From an uncultured Saprospiraceae bacterium (GTDB lineage Bacteria > Bacteroidota > Bacteroidia > Chitinophagales > Saprospiraceae), in the NCBI GenBank assembly GCA_937951685.1, contig CALFBG010000026.1, positions 25,015 to 89,014 on the forward strand: 64,000 bases of DNA. The letters are read 5' to 3'. How positions within the stretch are numbered: position 1 is the stretch's first letter; each line of letters starts with the position of its first letter. The notes beneath the pieces were generated by a model. It was not told the DNA's origin. It worked only from the letters and a program-made list of their open reading frames with translations, and searched no databases. The translations under genes were made by a program, and so were the position numbers. This document shows positions 9,439 to 19,545 of the stretch, one piece after another.

Positions 9439-12111
9439 ATGAATACGGATTTTAAAAATATCATTGATTTATTTGAAGCTCAAGTAGCAGCTTTTCCAGA
9501 TCACCTAGCTATTGCTGGAGGAGAAGAAAAGTGTACTTATGCGGATTTAAAAACGGCGACGGATGAGTTAGCGAAGCACCTGACTTACTTTGGTAGTGCT
9601 CGCGAAGAACTCTGTTTCGTCTTTGTCAAATCAGCAATGGCAACGGCAAAATCTTTGATTAGTATTCTGAAAGCGGGTAAAATTTTCGTTCCGATTAATC
9701 CGGAATTTCCAAATGCTTTAATCCAGAAGTTAATTCTTGATTATCAACCGAGTTGGATCATTTTAGCACCTGAAAACTTGCAGCGACTCGAAAGAATTAG
9801 CGAAGGCTTAAAAGCACAAAGTTTTACGGCTTGTTATTACGATTTATCGCCTTTGGAAGATCATACCGCTTTGTCGAAATTTGACTTCATCTCCACCGAT
9901 AAAAAAATCCCCGTTGATACGGTGGCGCAGCCTAGCTTGAAAGCAGATGATCCATGTTACATTTATTTTACCTCGGGATCAACAGGAGTACCGAAAGCAA
10001 TTCTTGGTGCTTTTAAAGGAATTAATCATTTTATTGATTGGGAAATCAATTATTTAGATCTTCCCCAACACGTAAAAGTAAGTCAGTTTGCAGCACCTAG
10101 TTTTGACGCTTTCTTAAGAGATTTGTTCGTGCCGTTGTGTACCGGTGGTACTTGTTGTATTCCACCACAAAAAGAAGGAATTCTTGCGTTGGATGAAGTA
10201 ATAGATTGGATTGATCGCGAAGGCATTCAACTCATTCACTGCGTACCTACCGTACTTAGAGAACTCATTAGTTTGAATCAAAAGACTCCTTTACAGCCTA
10301 AAGCTTTACAATATGTATTGCTCTCCGGAGAAAGTTTATACGGGGAAGATGTACAAAACTGGAAAGCTGTTTTTGGAGATCAAGTACAGTTGATTAATTT
10401 GTACGGAGCATCAGAGACGACAATGATCAAATTTGCTTACAAAATAGATTACCTCCGCGATACGGAGCACAGTATTCCAATCGGTCAGCCAATCTCAGGA
10501 TGTAAAGCGATTATTTTAGATGAAAATATGATGCCTTGTAAGCAAGGAAACGTTGGAGAAATTTATGTACGCACAGCTTATCGTGCATTAGGGTATTATC
10601 AAAATCCAGACTTGACGGCAAAGGTATTTGTCAAACACCCTAAGATTAAAGATCCGAACGATTTATTATATAAAACGGGAGACTTGGGGATGGTTAGAAA
10701 AGATGGGAACTTTGAGTTTCGGGGAAGAAAAGACTTTCAAGTGAAAATCAGAGGGGTACGAGTTGAGTTGGGCTCAATTGAAGCACTTTTACTGCAACAC
10801 GAGATTGTAGAAGATGCAGTTGTAATTTATGATCAAGATAAAAAAGTACTTGCTGCTTGCCTCAAAATAGGGGAAGAGGTAGCCGTCGAGGCGAGTGATG
10901 TAAAAGCTTATTTGCTACAATATACACCCCACTATATGGTGCCCGCACATTATATCTTTTTGGATGCTTTTCCTAAAAATTCTAATGGAAAAACAAACCG
11001 TAAGGTCTTAGAGCAGGAATTAAAGCAATTGATTAAAATGAAAAGTGTGCCTTTCTTGGCACCTCGAAATAAAACAGAAAGAGCGCTTGTTACCATTTGG
11101 AAAGAGCTACTAGATGTATCGCGCGTGAGTGTGTATGATAATTTTTTCGAATTAGGAGGATATTCTTTATTGGCGACTAGAGTTGTATCGGCAATTAAAA
11201 GAGACCTAGAAGTAGATATTAGCCTCAGGGAGTTATTTGAAAATCCTACGATTGAACAACTAGCTGACTTTGTGGAACAAAAAGAGAAAAGTAGTTTTGT
11301 TTTTGGAAATGGGTTCAAAGAAAATGCTTTGATGTTGCCTTTGAATAAACTCAAAAATGAGCAACGGACTATTTTTATGTTACCCCCCATTTTGGGCTCA
11401 TCAATTATTTATTATCCCCTTGCGAATAAATTTGAAGATGAAGGCATCAATTGCATTGGTTTTCAATTTAAAGGTTTCGACCGAGATGATGATTTTCACA
11501 ATAGCATTGAAGAAATGGCGAAAGCTTACTACGATGAAATGATGGATCTGATTATAGACAAAACAGAGCCTATTATTTTATTCGGATTTTCTATGGGCGC
11601 TTTAATTGCTTTTGAAATCGTACGCTTACTTGAAAAAGATGGACTAAGCTGCGAGAAGCTAATCTTGGTGGATAAAAACCTTCCAACAAATAAAACTTGG
11701 AATTATCAAAAAATGAGAAAAGCCTTAGATCGAAAAGTGGTTAAAGCACTAAATTCATCAGGTGACGAAGTGGAAGGAATTATGACGATGCATTTGAATG
11801 ATTACGAAGTAGATTTTCCACCGAATGAACTTGAACGGATTACAACTTTACTAGAACATTCCCAAACGGTTTTAGAAGCATATAAGCCAGGGAAAAATAA
11901 AATTAAAGCGGACATTTTAGCATTAGAAGCTAATAAAGTCAAAAAGAGAACTGAAAAGAAAATGCAGGATTGGAAGCAAATGACGAATGGTGCCTTAGAA
12001 CATCATTACATTCTATCAAACCACTTTAGAATTTTAGAGTTTCATTTGCTCCCCAAGATTGTAGATTTATCAATGAAATTTATCGAAGAAAAAACTTTTT
12101 CTAATTATTAA
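9439..12111 (+). CDS. Stand-alone NRPS termination protein, A-T-TE
   Basis: An 890-residue protein with an adenylation domain (~1-515; FTSGSTGVPKA from residue 177), a carrier (Ser576 in FFELGGYSLLATR) and a type I thioesterase (~620-885). The thioesterase nucleophile is Ser718 in GFSMGA; Asp745 (LVDKN) and His862 (SNHF) are the probable other triad members. There is no condensation domain. It most likely takes its peptide from the orphan C domain ending the upstream NRPS, adds the last residue and releases or cyclises the product. The hand-read A-domain code is DARHLSLMIK (FDAFLRDLF, IHCVPT, VLLSGES, NLYGASETTMI). I do not recognise it; Arg at position 239 is unusual. It starts 12 bases after the racemase stop, so it is in the same operon. 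Confidence 0.92.
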   Translation: MNTDFKNIIDLFEAQVAAFPDHLAIAGGEEKCTYADLKTATDELAKHLTYFGSAREELCFVFVKSAMATAKSLISILKAGKIFVPINPEFPNALIQKLILDYQPSWIILAPENLQRLERISEGLKAQSFTACYYDLSPLEDHTALSKFDFISTDKKIPVDTVAQPSLKADDPCYIYFTSGSTGVPKAILGAFKGINHFIDWEINYLDLPQHVKVSQFAAPSFDAFLRDLFVPLCTGGTCCIPPQKEGILALDEVIDWIDREGIQLIHCVPTVLRELISLNQKTPLQPKALQYVLLSGESLYGEDVQNWKAVFGDQVQLINLYGASETTMIKFAYKIDYLRDTEHSIPIGQPISGCKAIILDENMMPCKQGNVGEIYVRTAYRALGYYQNPDLTAKVFVKHPKIKDPNDLLYKTGDLGMVRKDGNFEFRGRKDFQVKIRGVRVELGSIEALLLQHEIVEDAVVIYDQDKKVLAACLKIGEEVAVEASDVKAYLLQYTPHYMVPAHYIFLDAFPKNSNGKTNRKVLEQELKQLIKMKSVPFLAPRNKTERALVTIWKELLDVSRVSVYDNFFELGGYSLLATRVVSAIKRDLEVDISLRELFENPTIEQLADFVEQKEKSSFVFGNGFKENALMLPLNKLKNEQRTIFMLPPILGSSIIYYPLANKFEDEGINCIGFQFKGFDRDDDFHNSIEEMAKAYYDEMMDLIIDKTEPIILFGFSMGALIAFEIVRLLEKDGLSCEKLILVDKNLPTNKTWNYQKMRKALDRKVVKALNSSGDEVEGIMTMHLNDYEVDFPPNELERITTLLEHSQTVLEAYKPGKNKIKADILALEANKVKKRTEKKMQDWKQMTNGALEHHYILSNHFRILEFHLLPKIVDLSMKFIEEKTFSNY

Positions 12112-12126
12112 CTAAAAAATATACTT

Positions 12127-13815
12127 GTGAACTTTTTTACACTTTTTCAAAAGAAATCTAAATTCTTTTTCATTAACCTAGGGATCCTAGGTATGATGAA
12201 TAGTATTTGGGCAGGAGCCTTGTTGTTAATGATCAATAACAAGATTACCGATACACCACTTCCTTTTATGGAAGATCCAAGTTTAGCAGATAAAGACTGG
12301 ATAGTATATGTCACACTTATTATCGTTTCCTTTTTTATTGCGCTTTGGTTTCAATCGTACATGATTAAGCTGACTTATAATTTAGGAAATGATCTAACAC
12401 TTGCCATTTATGATAAACTCCGTTTTGCGTCTTATAATGATTATTTAAAATTAACGGAAGAAAAGGTGAGAACGGCAGAACGTGATGTTCGTCAGATCCA
12501 GCAATTCCCGCTAGTCTTTTTAGAAACTTTTAACGCCGCTATTATGGTGGTTATTGGTATCGCTTATTTGTTCTGGATCAACCTATGGGGAGCTATAATT
12601 GTTGTAGCCTCTTTAGTTGCCTTGGCTTTCGTTTATATCTATCGAAATATTCAAATTGAAAAAGATCAAAATGAAGTAAGAGAATTGGCAGATACTTATA
12701 TGCAAAATATCAACGATTTCCTAGGAGGATTTAAGGAGATTAAAATGAGTATCACTCGTAGTGATAATATCTTTTTTAAATTTATTTCGGTCAATCGAAT
12801 CAAAGCTAAAGACATTACAATTCGTTTCTTGATCAGAGCTTTAGGTAATGAATTATTAGGAACTTACGCTTGGTATGTAATGATTGGAGTCGTACTTTTC
12901 GTTTTACCATTATTCATGGAAATTGATATTGCAGTAAAGACGACTTTCATGTTAACCTTACTATTCTTGATGGGACCGATTAGTACCGTAATTGGCGTAA
13001 TGGATGATTTCATCGGAATGGGGATTGCAATTAAGCGAATCACAGAGTTTGACGAAATTGTCAGTGCTACCGTTGATGTTACTAAAGGACACGGTGACCT
13101 CACAGAGATCAATAAAGAATTTAGTGAAATTGAATTCGAAGATGTTACTTTCGAATACCTTGACAAAGAAAACAAGATCACTTTCGAACTCAAACCCATT
13201 AATCTCAAAATTAAGAAAGGCGAAAGCATCTTTGTTACCGGAGGTAATGGTAGTGGTAAGAGTACTTTTATTAATCTACTCAGTGGATTGAATATTCCAA
13301 AGTCGGGTCGAATGTCTTTAAATGGTCACACCATTACTAAAGATAATCTATCCTACTACCGAGATCAACTTGCCGCTATTTTTACGGACAACTATCTCTT
13401 TAGTGAAAATTATGATGACTTAGACCTCAGAGAATCTAACGAAGAGTTTGCTTCCTTGTTGGAGACAATGAAGCTACGCAAGGTGATCAAATTCGATGAT
13501 AAGAATAATAAAGTATTCCACACTTTATCGAAAGGACAACAAAAGCGGATGGCGCTAATTTACTCGCTTTTAGAAAATAAAGATATTCTAATCTTTGATG
13601 AGTGGGCAGCAGAGCAAGATCCTGAATTCCGTAAATTCTTCTACACCGTCATGATACCGGATATGAAGCGAATGGGGAAAACAGTAATTGCCATTACGCA
13701 CGATGATGCTTACTTCGGTTGTGCAGAGCGAATGATCAAATTCGATTACGGACGTATCGTCAAAGATGAATTGATCAAACAGCCTGAATTAGTACTCAAT
13801 AAAGCACAAGGTTAA
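12127..13815 (+). CDS. Cyclic-peptide export ABC transporter (PvdE/SyrD-like), fused TMD-NBD
   Basis: A 562-residue half-transporter. The N-terminal ~300 residues form about six membrane helices (roughly 14-37, 60-80, 132-150, 150-172, 245-265 and 270-293). The C-terminal ATPase has Walker A GGNGSGKST (~372-380), signature LSKGQQKR (~467) and Walker B ILIFDE (Asp491, catalytic Glu492). The switch sequence DEWAAEQDPEFR is characteristic of the cyclic peptide exporter family of PvdE and SyrD, which move NRPS peptides or precursors across the inner membrane. A GTG start at 12127 is preferred: the next Met would cut into the first helix, and GTG leaves a 15-base gap from the A-T-TE gene. It is the last gene before the hairpin at 13821. 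Probable cargo: the peptide made by the upstream NRPS. Confidence 0.92.
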   Translation: MNFFTLFQKKSKFFFINLGILGMMNSIWAGALLLMINNKITDTPLPFMEDPSLADKDWIVYVTLIIVSFFIALWFQSYMIKLTYNLGNDLTLAIYDKLRFASYNDYLKLTEEKVRTAERDVRQIQQFPLVFLETFNAAIMVVIGIAYLFWINLWGAIIVVASLVALAFVYIYRNIQIEKDQNEVRELADTYMQNINDFLGGFKEIKMSITRSDNIFFKFISVNRIKAKDITIRFLIRALGNELLGTYAWYVMIGVVLFVLPLFMEIDIAVKTTFMLTLLFLMGPISTVIGVMDDFIGMGIAIKRITEFDEIVSATVDVTKGHGDLTEINKEFSEIEFEDVTFEYLDKENKITFELKPINLKIKKGESIFVTGGNGSGKSTFINLLSGLNIPKSGRMSLNGHTITKDNLSYYRDQLAAIFTDNYLFSENYDDLDLRESNEEFASLLETMKLRKVIKFDDKNNKVFHTLSKGQQKRMALIYSLLENKDILIFDEWAAEQDPEFRKFFYTVMIPDMKRMGKTVIAITHDDAYFGCAERMIKFDYGRIVKDELIKQPELVLNKAQG

Positions 13816-13820
13816 AATAT

Positions 13821-13855
13821 AGGAGGTTGTGCGGAGCACATCAGCACAACCTCCT
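13821..13855 (+). terminator. Strong hairpin terminator after the ABC exporter
   Basis: A perfect 12-base inverted repeat (AGGAGGTTGTGC / GCACAACCTCCT) with an 11-base loop starts 5 bases after the exporter stop codon. A short T-containing tail (tctcaaatacaattttt) follows. This fits an intrinsic terminator for the NRPS-racemase-A-T-TE-exporter operon, although the T-run is not immediate. Confidence 0.75.
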
Positions 13856-13920
13856 TCTCAAATACAATTTTTACCATACGACTTACTACCAGCTACCGAA
13901 TGGCATACTACTTAATGGAA

Positions 13921-13938
13921 CTGATTTACTTTAATCAG
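13921..13938. repeat. Small inverted repeat upstream of the FAD enzyme gene
   Basis: CTGATT - 6-base loop - AATCAG lies about 85 bases before the oxidoreductase start, in the only 206-base gap between the two units. It could be an operator or a 5' UTR hairpin; short perfect repeats of this size also arise by chance. Confidence 0.3.
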
Positions 13939-14021
13939 CGATTACTCAGAGAAAAAGACTACAGATTATACAGAACACACCCGAAAGAAAATTAATTAGA
14001 CAATTTAATAAATTTGTTATT

Positions 14022-15614
14022 ATGAATACATTAGACTATTTAGTAATAGGAGCAGGTCCAGCAGGTTTACAACTAGGATACTACCTTGAAGAAAAATCAG
14101 CAGCGAGTTACGTTGTGCTAGAAAGAGCAGCAAGTGCAGGAAGCTTTTTTCAAAAGTATCCAAGACGCCGAACGCTGATCTCTATTAATAAAGTTCACAT
14201 TGGATCTGATGATCCAGAATTAAAAATGCGTTGGGATTGGAACTCTCTAATCTCCGACGATACCACCATGAGAATGGGTAAATATTCTCAAGATTATTTC
14301 CCTTCTGCGGATTATTTGGTAGAATATCTACAAGATTTTGCAGAGCGGTTTAAACTTAAGATTAATTATAACTCTGAAGTTGTTTCCATCAATAAAAAAG
14401 ATGGATTGTTTATCGTAAAAACGGCTGGCGGAGATATGTACCAAGCAAAAGTAGTGGTTGTAGGTACAGGTACTTTTAAACCGAATACACCTGATATCCC
14501 TGGAATCGAACATTGTGAGAATTACATTGATTACTCCGTTGAGAAAAGTAAGTATATCAACAAAAGAGTACTCGTTTTAGGAAAGGGTAATTCTGGTTTT
14601 GAAACGGCTGATGAATTAATCGCAGTAGCTTCTACAATTCACATTGCAAGTCCAAGTCCGATCAAATTTGCGTGGAAAACACACTTTGTAGGACACTTAC
14701 GTGCCATCAATAATAACTTTTTGGATACTTACCAACTTAAGTCTCAAAATGCAGTACTTGATGCTACCGTGAAGAAAGTTGAAAAAAGAGAAGATGGTAA
14801 ATTATACGTAACGTTCAATTACTCGCATGCAAATGACGAAGTGGAAGAAATTATGTACGATTACGTTATCGTAGCAACGGGTTTCAAATTTGATGACTCT
14901 ATTTTTGGAGAAGAATGTAAACCTGCATTGGCTATTAATGATCGCTTCCCTGATCAAACGAGTGCTTGGGGCTCTACCAATGTGGATGACTTGTATTTCA
15001 TCGGAGCACTCACGCAGATGAGAGATTGGAAAAAACATACTTCCGCGTTTATCCATGGATTCCGATATAATGCAGCTTGTTTATTCAACATTATGCATGA
15101 TAAATACCAAAATATTGAGATTCCTAGTGAAGAAATAGCGTATGGCGCACGTAACTTTACCAATCGCTTATTGGAAGGCATTAATCGGTCTTCTTGCCTC
15201 TGGCAACAGTTTGGTTTTATCTGTGATCTATTAACGGTAAATCCAGCAAAAGGAACAGCAGCTTACGCAGAATCAGTGCCTACCGCTTACGTTCACGACT
15301 CTAAAAAATGGGAAGATGATCACCAATTCATATTAACCCTAGAGTATGGAGATACGTCTGATGTCGATGTCTTTAATGCGAATAGAATCGCAAGAGATGA
15401 AGTGATGGATGCTAAGGATAGTCAATTCTTACACCCAATCGTTAGACATTACTATAAAGGAGAAATGATTTCTGAACACCACATGATTGAGGTGTTAGAA
15501 GCTAGATGGACAGATGAAAAAATGCATATCCAACCTTTATATGAATACCTAGAAAAAGAATTAGCTATGGTTGGTAAAAAGGCGACCATGAAAGAGGCAA
15601 CTACTTCTATGTAA
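14022..15614 (+). CDS. FAD-dependent, NAD(P)H-binding monooxygenase-like oxidoreductase
   Basis: A 530-residue soluble flavoprotein. The N-terminal FAD-binding Rossmann motif GAGPAG is at 10-15, and a second dinucleotide motif GKGNSG (187-192) probably binds NADPH. The stretch YPRRRTLISINK (~48-59) resembles the FOXRED2-like branch of flavin monooxygenase-type enzymes. A third motif, YVIVATGFKFDDS, ends the typical class B fold. The C-terminal ~150 residues have no motif I recognise. Its position between two NRPS units suggests a tailoring role such as hydroxylation or oxidation of an amino-acid side chain or the finished peptide. The substrate cannot be read from sequence. It is separated from the exporter by a terminator and followed by its own structured element, so it may be transcribed alone. 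Confidence 0.85.
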   Translation: MNTLDYLVIGAGPAGLQLGYYLEEKSAASYVVLERAASAGSFFQKYPRRRTLISINKVHIGSDDPELKMRWDWNSLISDDTTMRMGKYSQDYFPSADYLVEYLQDFAERFKLKINYNSEVVSINKKDGLFIVKTAGGDMYQAKVVVVGTGTFKPNTPDIPGIEHCENYIDYSVEKSKYINKRVLVLGKGNSGFETADELIAVASTIHIASPSPIKFAWKTHFVGHLRAINNNFLDTYQLKSQNAVLDATVKKVEKREDGKLYVTFNYSHANDEVEEIMYDYVIVATGFKFDDSIFGEECKPALAINDRFPDQTSAWGSTNVDDLYFIGALTQMRDWKKHTSAFIHGFRYNAACLFNIMHDKYQNIEIPSEEIAYGARNFTNRLLEGINRSSCLWQQFGFICDLLTVNPAKGTAAYAESVPTAYVHDSKKWEDDHQFILTLEYGDTSDVDVFNANRIARDEVMDAKDSQFLHPIVRHYYKGEMISEHHMIEVLEARWTDEKMHIQPLYEYLEKELAMVGKKATMKEATTSM

Positions 15615-15622
15615 ATGAAATA

Positions 15623-15721
15623 AACTGACGTTTTCATAATTCGAAATTTATGAACGCACAAAATTATCTTTAGCCCAATTGAGTTTAGAGATGATTTTGT
15701 GCAAAGTCAGTTCTATTTTTT
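15623..15721 (+). terminator. Three-way-junction terminator-like element after the FAD enzyme
   Basis: An outer stem AACTGAC (15623-15629) / GTCAGTT (15706-15712) encloses two hairpins. One is a small TTCATAA / TTATGAA pair (15634-15652). The other is a 14-base-pair stem GCACAAAATTATCT (15656-15669) / AGATGATTTTGTGC (15689-15702) with one G-U pair. A run of six T's (15716-15721) follows directly. The layout fits a branched intrinsic terminator beginning 9 bases after the stop codon. Confidence 0.7.
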
Positions 15722-16490
15722 ACAGCAATTAAACTCTCTTAAGAACGTCTACGAACATTCAACTTAAGGGGGATTTTCGTAAACTACTTCCTCAAGGAGT
15801 AGTTCTAAAATACCGTTGCTAGGTAAGGAAGTACGAGTACACTGAATTATACTTCATGCATACTGTATCAGTGTACCTCATTTTTGAAAAACCACTGAAC
15901 GTCATTTCAATTTTTAAGTTTACTTATACTAAATTATTTCGCTCTTGTTTTATCGTAAATTCATGTTCGTCAGTTGGAGCCAACTGATGGAACCCTAGAA
16001 ATGCGCTGAATACATATTGTGTCTTGGATGCTTCGTAATTTAAATCGATGGATATTTAAGATGCTGAAATTTTGTTTCTGAAGTTGTTGTAAACAAGTTC
16101 GCCATCAAGCATCAATTCTAATTTGATCGCTAAGATAATGGCAGTGGAAAAGCTAGGCAAAATAGTATCGTAGAAATATCAAGTGTTTAAACTGGTCAAG
16201 TAGTGGACTAATCCAACCAATACTTAGAAGTATCTTCTTTAAATTTTCAGCTACGTCACGGTATACAAAATGGGTAACCATTGACATCACAGACACGCAA
16301 GAGCATAGAATTTCTAATCCTCAAACAAAGAAACTCAAATATTATCGAAAGCATTTCGCTCGATATTATCGGTCCTTCCTTTGTGGTTGAACGAAATTGT
16401 GCAAACATTTAATGTCGGCTCCTGATATTAGAAACCAAAGTTAATTAACCTGTCTTTCAAGTGGAAACTTGTGAGAAATGAGAAAATACA
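15722..16490. other. Long intergenic region, no supported gene
   Basis: About 770 bases follow the terminator element with no convincing coding sequence. Two inverted repeats stand out: AACTACT / AGTAGTT (15782-15804) and GTACACTGA / TCAGTGTAC (15837-15876). A 75-codon stop-free stretch at 16166-16393 (+) reads faintly like a decayed transposase. I see no clear promoter box for the giant NRPS downstream, and its start has only a weakly purine-rich leader. The region could hold the promoter of the NRPS, and may mark the boundary between two pathways. Confidence 0.6.
15837..15886 (+). terminator. Hairpin with T-rich tail in the intergenic gap
   Basis: A perfect 9-base inverted repeat GTACACTGA (15837-15845) / TCAGTGTAC (15868-15876) with a 22-base loop is followed by ctcattttt. 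It could be a back-up terminator or the 3' end of a small RNA; no RNA family is recognised. Confidence 0.4.
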
Positions 16491-19400
16491 ATGAATAAAT
16501 TGCCCTTGCATCTTGCCCAGCAAGAAGTATACTATGATCAAATTACAGATGTCAATAGTCCACATTACAACGTAGGTGGCTATGTCATTTTAAAAGGTGA
16601 ATTGCATAAAGATCACTTTGTGAATGCAGTTAAAGATTTGCCTACTGTATTTGACGTTTTTCAACTAAGGTTTGACTTTCAAGGGGCAATGCCTCAGTGT
16701 TATTTCGCGGAAGAAAACTTAGTATTTGAAATTCCAGAACTCGACTTTTCTAATAAATTAGATGCTCCCCGTGCAGCACAAACTTGGATGCAAAGTAGAT
16801 TCGAACAGGCATTCGACCTACAGCAAGTGCAGCTTTTTGAAATCTATTTGCTGAAAATTGCGCCACAAGAATATTGGGTGTTTTCTCGCTTTCATCACCT
16901 CATGACCGATGGCTTTGGTTTTGCGATCATGATGCAACACGTAGCGAAAGATTATACTCATCGGATTACCCAAGAAGAATGGACCGCTAAAGCCCCCGGC
17001 ACTTACCAAGCAGAAATTATCGGAGCCGTTGAATACCTTAGTTCCACTTCTTACGCTAAAGACGAAACTTATTGGCAAAGTCAATTCGACACCGTTCCAG
17101 CAAAATTGCTCTCCCCTAAATATAAAACTCATAGCGGACAGCAATCGGGGCGGTTTTCTTTGGAAATTCCGACGGCTACTCGAACTGCTTTCGATGAGTT
17201 GGCTAAAGAGACGGGAACAAGTTTGCAACAATTGACCATTGCCGCACTTACCATCTATTTCGGTCGCATTGCTGCTACCAACAATTTGACCCTAGGTATT
17301 CCTATTCATAAACGCCGCAATCGCATCCAAAGAAACTTAGCAGGAATGTTCTCCGGGTTAATCCCTTTTAAATCGGATTATCAACCAGAACAATTATTAA
17401 AAGATTTAATCCAAGCCGTAAAAAGACAACAACGGTCGGATTATCGTTATCAGAATTATCCAATTAGTCATTTAAATCGGGCCCTCCATTTATTAGCATA
17501 CGGCCGCAACCAAGTTTTTGACGTGGTTGTCAATTATGAGCCAATGAATTTTGCCGTTGACATGGAAGGCTTAGTAACGGAAGTAAAACATCTATCCGCC
17601 ACCACGGGAAAGGTGCTACCACTAGAGATTCGATGGTGTGACTATGGTAGTGAACAAGCATTAGAACTAAAAATAGACTATCATTTAGATTATTTTACGC
17701 CACCAGAAATTGAAATATTACAGGCTCGTTTATTGTTCATGATTGGACAATTTGAACAACATCTTGAACAAAAATTAGTAGACCTCCCGCTTCTTCCCAC
17801 CACGGAAAAAGAAAAACTGACGAACTACGCAAATCTAATTCCAAGGACTTACTCCCCAGTCGCATCGCTGGTAGATGCTTTTGAATCACAAGTAACGAAA
17901 ACACCCAAAAATGTCGCATTGGTTTTTGGTGCACAAAGCTATAATTATGCTCAATTGAATGAGCGCAGCAATCAATTAGCCGATTTTTTGCGCAAAAATT
18001 TTGCTATTGGAACGGGAGATTTGGTTGCGATTCACCTCGATCGATCAGAGTGGATGATTATCGCAATATTGGGAATTTTAAAAACGGGAGCTGCCTACGT
18101 ACCTTTAGATCAATCGAATCCGCAGGATCGAATTGATTACATTATTCAAGATAGCGCTTGTAAACTTGTTTTGACACCAGCAGTTTTACGTCCATTTTTT
18201 GCTCAGCCAAGCGCATACGAAACACACAATAAACTGGAAAATCGCGTTTCAGCCAACGCACTCGCTTACCTCATTTATACTTCTGGAAGTACGGGAAAAC
18301 CCAAAGGTTGTATGATTGAGCATCATAATGTGCTTAATTTAATTCACGCACAACGCGAAAGCTTTGGCATGACGGAAGAGGAAGCAATCTTACAATTATC
18401 GAATATCGCTTTCGATGCTTCTGTAGAACAAATCTTCTTAGCCTTATTGTCGGGCGCAAGTTTACACGTGATCTCAAAAGCTTTATTGCTCAATAGTGAG
18501 CAACTGGTTGCTTATTTAGAACAACAGCGCATCACGCATTTGCACACCATTCCCAGTTTATTAAAAACGATTAAAGTGCAGGCTTATCCTGCCTTAAAAA
18601 GAGTAGTGGCGGGAGGAGATAAATGTAGTGTTGAACTAGCTAACGCTTGGGCGCAATATCATGATTTTTATAATGAATATGGACCAACAGAAACAACCGT
18701 AACTTCAATTGTTTATCGACTTGCAAAAGGAACAAGTGTTGAGCTGCTGAATTTGCCGATCGGTCGACCAATTGCGAATACACAGGTTTTTGTATTGAAC
18801 GAAGATGGTGCACAATTACCGCTCGGTGCAGCGGGAGAATTACACATTGGTGGCGCTGGATTGGCAAAAGCTTACTGGCAACGGCCCGAATTAACCGCCG
18901 CAAAATTTATTGATTCTCCTTTTGCGACCTCCACTAAATTGTATAAAACGGGAGACCTCGTCCGCTACGAAGCAGATGGCAACCTCGTCTTTCTCGGAAG
19001 AATTGATGAACAAGTCAAATTCAATGGCTATCGAATTGAATTAGGCGAAATTGCAGCGGTACTCCAAACAGAAAGCTCCGTAGCACAAGCGGCAGTCTTA
19101 TTACAACCTGCTCAAAACGGAGAACACCGTTTAGTCGCTTACGTCGTGCCTAACACTACTTTAGAAAAAGAAAAATTACAAAGTTATTTACAAGCTAAAT
19201 TGCCACCTTACATGGTGCCTGCAGTTATTTTGGAATTAGCTGCATTGCCATTGAACGCCAACGGAAAACTAGATAAATCTGCCTTGGTAAATCCTGAACT
19301 TAGCGAAGTATTATCAAATAAATATCTTGCTCCACAAACAGAAATGGAGATAAAGTTAGCCGCTATTTGGCAGGCGGTTCTAGGGATTCCTAAGATTGGG

Positions 19401-19545
19401 GTTCACGATAACTTCTTTGAGCTCGGTGGTCATTCCTTGCATGCTGTCAGGGTAAGTTCAACCATTAAGAAGCAGTTGTTTTGCGAAATATCGGTAAAGG
19501 ATATTTTTGAAAATCCTAACCTTTTGACCTTGGCAAGTTGGGTAA
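16491..19545 (+). other. NRPS module 1: starter-type C, A (code DAEHVGEVTK), T
   Basis: The C domain differs from all others in the protein. It begins LPLHLAQQEVYYDQ, has HHLMTDGFG (His 135, Asp 140) and contains IPIHKRRNRIQRNLAGMF. This resembles initiating C domains that accept an acyl or aryl group. The A domain (YTSGSTGKPKG from ~596) reads DAEHVGEVTK (FDASVEQIF, HLHTIPS, VVAGGDK, NEYGPTETTVT), a code I cannot assign. Glu at 239 and 322 hints at a basic or polar side chain. The carrier Ser is 982. Confidence 0.8.

Noticed and set aside
14009..14016. TAAATTTG resembling a Bacteroidota -7 promoter box just before the FAD enzyme gene
   Set aside because: It lies only 5 bases from the ATG, which would make a leaderless transcript, and no TTTG is found at the -33 distance. 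AT-rich chance match is likely.
15930..16165. Minus-strand open stretches (one reading LDGELVYNNFRNKISAS) in the intergenic gap
   Set aside because: Each is under 40 codons, they are broken by stops, and no domain is recognised. There is not enough to call a gene or pseudogene.
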